NCBI GenBank assembly: GCA_035525375.1
Contig: DATLEI010000092.1
Location: forward strand, 1-8,091
Length of the DNA stretch: 8,091 bases
Reading direction: 5' to 3'
DNA from: JALZBN01 sp035525375
GTDB taxonomy: Bacteria; Actinomycetota; Acidimicrobiia; Acidimicrobiales; AC-14
Shown here: positions 5,829 to 8,091 of the stretch, piece after piece
Layout of the letters: the number at the start of each line of letters is the position of its first letter
How positions within the stretch are numbered: position 1 is the stretch's first letter
Position numbers and translations under genes: made by a program
Notes under the pieces: model-generated
Told to the model about the DNA's origin: nothing
The model's database searches: none
What the model saw: the letters and a program-made list of their open reading frames with translations, nothing else

Positions 5829-5853
5829 TGATCGCCCGTCATACGGGTGATCA
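5829..5853. repeat. 11-bp inverted repeat (hairpin) between VOC and DUF6933 genes
   Basis: TGATCGCCCGT (5829-5839) and ACGGGTGATCA (5843-5853) pair over 11 positions, ten Watson-Crick and one G-T wobble, around a 3-nt loop. A third segment, GATCAGGG (5862-5869), can instead pair perfectly with CCCTGATC (5826-5833), so two structures compete for the left arm. It lies 37 nt after the tiny ORF and 50 nt before the DUF6933 start. It could be a terminator without a U-tract, an operator dyad, or an mRNA leader structure. Confidence 0.55.
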
Positions 5854-5903
5854 ACAGCCCGGATCAGGGCCGCGCCGCCCCGCGCCACGCGAGACTCGCC
5901 AAC

Positions 5904-6391
5904 GTGTACGTCGTCCACGGGACCGGCAAGTTCCTCGAACGGGTCGGCGCTCAGTCCCGGGGCCAGGTCGGTCATCCGACGACGGTCCTCGGCGGCTGGT
6001 ACGCCACGGTCCTGTTCTGGAAGCCCCAGGCGGCGCTGTTCGTTAACGAGTCGACCTTGCTGCCCGTACTGCTGCCCCTCGCCCCAGCGGCCACGGTCGT
6101 CGACCGGTCCCCAACGCATTGGCGATGGTGCTGCGACGACACGGGATCAGCGAGCCGTTTATCGGCGCCGAGTGCGCGGCGATGGCCGACCACCGTCTCG
6201 CCAAGACGAGGAACCGAAGCGTGGTCGGGATGATGACCGAGTTCGCGTTCCTCGGCGGCGCCTACTCCGAGTCGAGCGACGTCGTCGACCTCGTCGAATT
6301 GTCGCTATGGCTGGCCCGCACCCCGTGCGGGCCGTTGTACGGCCGCCAAGGCAGTCCCGACCGCGAACTGGCTGCCCACATCGCCAGATGA
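5904..6391 (+). pseudogene. DUF6933 family gene broken by an apparent 1-base deletion
   Basis: Two adjacent frames together make one DUF6933-like protein of about 162 aa. The first frame gives YVVHGTGKFLERVG, then TTVLGGWYATVLFWKPQ and ALFVNESTLLPVLLPLAPA, up to about position 6107. The second frame gives ALAMVLRRHGISEPFIGAE, then LAKTRNRSVVGMMTEFAFLG and LSLWLARTPCGPLY with SPDRELAAHIAR, ending at TGA 6389-6391. The switch falls at GGTCCCCAAC (6106-6115). Adding one C to the CCCC run (6109-6112) restores a continuous reading, so a one-base loss in a homopolymer is the simplest explanation. It may be a true pseudogene or a sequencing error. The start is taken as GTG 5904, giving the expected MYVVHGT opening; the frame is open further up to 5847. 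The family is widespread in bacteria and its function is unknown. Each half is otherwise well conserved, so any inactivation would be recent. Confidence 0.75.
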
Positions 6392-6484
6392 CTCGGCTGA
6401 ACTGCGCCACCGCGCGTCGCAGAACGGCGGTCGGCGGCCGTGCGGGACCGGTCGGTCCTACTATCTGGGGACTCGCCAATCTCC

Positions 6485-6493
6485 GAGGAGGGG
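6485..6493 (+). promoter_or_regulatory. Ribosome binding site of the 109-aa protein
   Basis: GAGGAGGGG lies 3 nt before the ATG at 6497, with its GGAGG core 5 nt before it. This selects 6497 over the in-frame GTG at 6440, which has no ribosome site. A weak hairpin (GGACC 6445-6449 with GGTCC 6454-6458) and a TACTAT hexamer (6459-6464) just upstream might be control elements, but the evidence is thin. Confidence 0.7.
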
Positions 6494-6496
6494 CCG

Positions 6497-6826
6497 ATGG
6501 TTGATCGAGTCGTGGTGTTGCACGCCGACGACGGACTGTCCTTCATCGCGGACGCATGCGCGGTGATGGCCGATGCCGTGAACGAGACCCGACTGGTCAC
6601 CTATGGGCACGCCAACCTGGTGGACGCGTATGCCGAGATGGTGGTGGCCTTCGCCCGGCTCGTCCGTCCCCGGCTGTTGGACGACGGCGAGACTGTCCGG
6701 GTCGCGGTGATGGACCACCTCCTCGATCGCCTGACCGAGGCCCGAACCGGGCTGATCTCCCTTCCCGTCCTCGACGTTGTCGATCGGCTGCACGGGGAGC
6801 TCACCCAGGACCACGCCCGGGTTTGA
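6497..6826 (+). CDS. Hypothetical 109-aa helical protein
   Basis: I do not recognise this protein. It is acidic, apparently all-helical and soluble, with no signal peptide, cysteine cluster or membrane segment. Visible blocks are VVVLHADDGLSFIADACAVM at residues 5-24, then VDAYAEMVVAFARLVRPRLLDDGE at about 42-65 and VMDHLLDRLTEARTGLISLPVLDVVDRLHGEL at about 71-102. A strong Shine-Dalgarno supports translation from the ATG at 6497. It follows the broken DUF6933 gene by 105 nt on the same strand, so it may have its own promoter. It converges on the membrane-protein gene. A role in binding or sensing is possible but nothing in the sequence shows it. Confidence 0.65.
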   Translation: MVDRVVVLHADDGLSFIADACAVMADAVNETRLVTYGHANLVDAYAEMVVAFARLVRPRLLDDGETVRVAVMDHLLDRLTEARTGLISLPVLDVVDRLHGELTQDHARV

Positions 6827-6952
6827 CTCGCCGGGATCGTCCGGCCTGCTCCTATAACCACGAGACCTCGCGGGTGGGCTTCCTATCCCTGACCGCCGGC
6901 GCGGTGGGCCGGCTGATGGCGTAGATGGCGCGAAAGCGGCCTGCCACGCCGG

Positions 6953-7411
6953 CTACGCCTCAGCGCTCGACCATGCCTGCGAGATGGACCTGCGGGCAGG
7001 CGTGAGCACCGCCGCAGCGGCGGCGTCGATCAGGAGAAGAGCCATGAGCAGCACGAGCACCTGTGAGGTCAATCCACCGAGCGCAATCCACCAGACGAGG
7101 ACCACGAGGTCGAGGGCAATGACGACGGAGGCGAAGACGACGCCGAGGTCTTGGTGGACCCTCACCAACGACGCCGGGTGCGGGTGGCGGCGGATCAGGA
7201 CCGCCACGACGACGAACCCGCCCAAGACAGTCGGGACGACGGCGACCAAGGCGCCGTAGATGACGCCGCCCGCCAGGCCAATCGCCACCAAGGCCGGTCC
7301 GGCGCTCGTCGCCACAAGGACCCCGATCACGAACCCCGCGACGCCTCCGACTGCCGCACCGGTTGCCAGGCCCCAGGCGAGGCACCGCAAGTACAGCCGG
7401 GCGCCGCTCAA
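6953..7411 (-). CDS. Small four-helix membrane protein coupled to TetR regulator
   Basis: This 152-aa protein is strongly hydrophobic, with segments at about residues 11-33, 40-73 (one long or two short helices, glycine-rich), 88-110 and 114-137. A basic loop, RRHPHPASLVRVHQD, lies at 74-88 and the tail is short. I recognise no catalytic or transporter motif. I chose the TTG start at 7411, which overlaps the TGA of the TetR gene (TTGA) and has GGAG 8 nt upstream within the TetR coding sequence. No ATG or GTG occurs near it in this frame. The longer open frame running back to 7816 is antisense-type noise inside the TetR gene. The coupling implies co-expression with the regulator, and the protein may be a target or accessory of that regulator. 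Confidence 0.72.
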   Translation of the reverse strand: MSGARLYLRCLAWGLATGAAVGGVAGFVIGVLVATSAGPALVAIGLAGGVIYGALVAVVPTVLGGFVVVAVLIRRHPHPASLVRVHQDLGVVFASVVIALDLVVLVWWIALGGLTSQVLVLLMALLLIDAAAAAVLTPARRSISQAWSSAEA

Positions 7412-8088
7412 GGCCGCCGCTCCGTGAACACGTGCTTGGCCTCGCCCATCACGACGACGATGTCGTCCAGCATCGTGCGCATCACCGGGAGGCGGGAGAG
7501 GCTGATGGCCCGGACCACGAGCGGGGCGGTCCGGGCCACGACGCGCCTGGTAGCCGATGCGTCGGCTGTGGGGTCGTGCACCCAGAACAGCACGATGCCC
7601 ATGAAGTACAGCCACAGCATCTGCGGAAGGTCGGCCCGTAGCCGCTTCGGGACCTTGGCGTCGGAGCCGTCGAGCACCTCGCGCCACAGCGCGATAGCCG
7701 TGGTTCGCGCAGTGCCCGATTCGGAGCTGAAGGGGCTGAGCGGGCTCGTCGGCTCGGCCGCGTTCTTGAAGAACTTGCCGGCGAACGGCCGGTAGGGCTC
7801 CATCGTCACGAGCCATGCCTCGATCACGCCGCCGATACGGGCGGCGAGGTCCCGCTCGGAGTCGAGCACCGGCCGGGCAGCGACTTCGTGCTCGAGTTGG
7901 GCCCGGTCGTAGAAGCCTTGGATCAGCTGCTCCTTGGAGTCGAAGTAGTAGTAGGCGTTGCCCACGGAGACACCCGCCTCCGTGGCGATGGCCCGCATCG
8001 TGGTGGCGTCGTAGCCCTTCTCCCGGAACAGCCGCAGGGCGGCATCGATGATGGCGCTGCGCGTGCGCGCCGCCTTCGAATCGGTCAC
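7408..8088 (-). CDS. TetR/AcrR-family transcriptional regulator
   Basis: This protein of at least 226 aa is a TetR-family DNA-binding regulator. The N-terminal domain is textbook: RSAIIDAALRLFREKGYDAT (residues 10-29), then the helix-turn-helix MRAIATEAGVSVGNAYYYF (31-49) and SKEQL. The rest is a helical ligand-binding and dimerisation domain of usual size, with a hydrophobic LWLYFMGIVLFWVHDP stretch around 160-185. The ligand cannot be read from the sequence. GTG at 8088 gives a normal start four residues before the first helix, but the window ends 3 nt upstream and the frame stays open, so a start further out is possible. Such regulators usually repress their own promoter and neighbours; that control region lies outside the window. 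The small membrane-protein gene follows with a TTGA overlap. Confidence 0.92.
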   Translation of the reverse strand: MTDSKAARTRSAIIDAALRLFREKGYDATTMRAIATEAGVSVGNAYYYFDSKEQLIQGFYDRAQLEHEVAARPVLDSERDLAARIGGVIEAWLVTMEPYRPFAGKFFKNAAEPTSPLSPFSSESGTARTTAIALWREVLDGSDAKVPKRLRADLPQMLWLYFMGIVLFWVHDPTADASATRRVVARTAPLVVRAISLSRLPVMRTMLDDIVVVMGEAKHVFTERRP

Positions 8089-8091
8089 CGC

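Noticed and set aside
1..8091. CRISPR arrays, transposon ends, attachment sites or an rRNA/tRNA gene
   Set aside because: I looked for regularly spaced repeats, terminal inverted repeats and cloverleaf patterns and found none. The inverted repeats seen are single hairpins.
1..8091. One multi-gene novel defence system across the window
   Set aside because: The ATPase, toxin-antitoxin pair, CbrC-family protein and DUF6933 gene are on different strands, separated by gaps and hairpins, and share no operon. Grouping them would be speculation.

Overview
The window is GC-rich DNA (GTG/TTG starts, tightly packed genes, long antisense open frames). The protein families and an IdeR/DtxR-like iron box point to an actinobacterium, possibly a deep-branching or environmental lineage. 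That placement is inference from style and not from a marker gene. No rRNA, tRNA, CRISPR array, transposase or phage gene was recognised.

Layout, left to right. (1) Positions 181-1707, minus: a stand-alone Hsp90/MORC-like (GHKL) ATPase with intact ATP-binding motifs and a disordered linker. Hairpins follow its stop, and a 370-nt stretch without a gene lies upstream of it. (2) Positions 2087-3312, minus: a two-gene iron-uptake operon. An FTR1-family EfeU permease is translationally coupled to a small cupredoxin-like lipoprotein that matches only the N-terminal domain of EfeO. It is preceded by a strong Shine-Dalgarno, a candidate -10 box and an iron-box-like operator. (3) Positions 3807-4456, plus: a type II toxin-antitoxin pair (Phd/YefM-type antitoxin and VapC-type PIN nuclease). 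The full toxin frame starts at a CTG overlapping the antitoxin stop, so a start-codon-based caller truncates it. (4) Positions 4556-5098, minus: a CbrC-family zinc-ribbon-like protein, convergent with the toxin. (5) Positions 5299-6826, plus: a VOC/glyoxalase-like protein, a 22-codon ORF coupled to its stop, a strong hairpin, a DUF6933 gene broken by an apparent one-base deletion, and a 109-aa protein I do not recognise. (6) Positions 6953-8088, minus: a TetR-family regulator followed by a coupled small membrane protein (TTGA overlap).

The genes look like an accessory patchwork and not one pathway. Clear functional units are the iron operon, the toxin-antitoxin pair and the TetR/membrane-protein pair. 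I found no convincing new multi-gene system. The items most worth a second look are the orphan GHKL ATPase, the CTG start of the toxin, the minimal EfeU/cupredoxin operon with its iron box, the frameshifted DUF6933 gene, and the long inverted repeat with a competing partner at 5826-5869.
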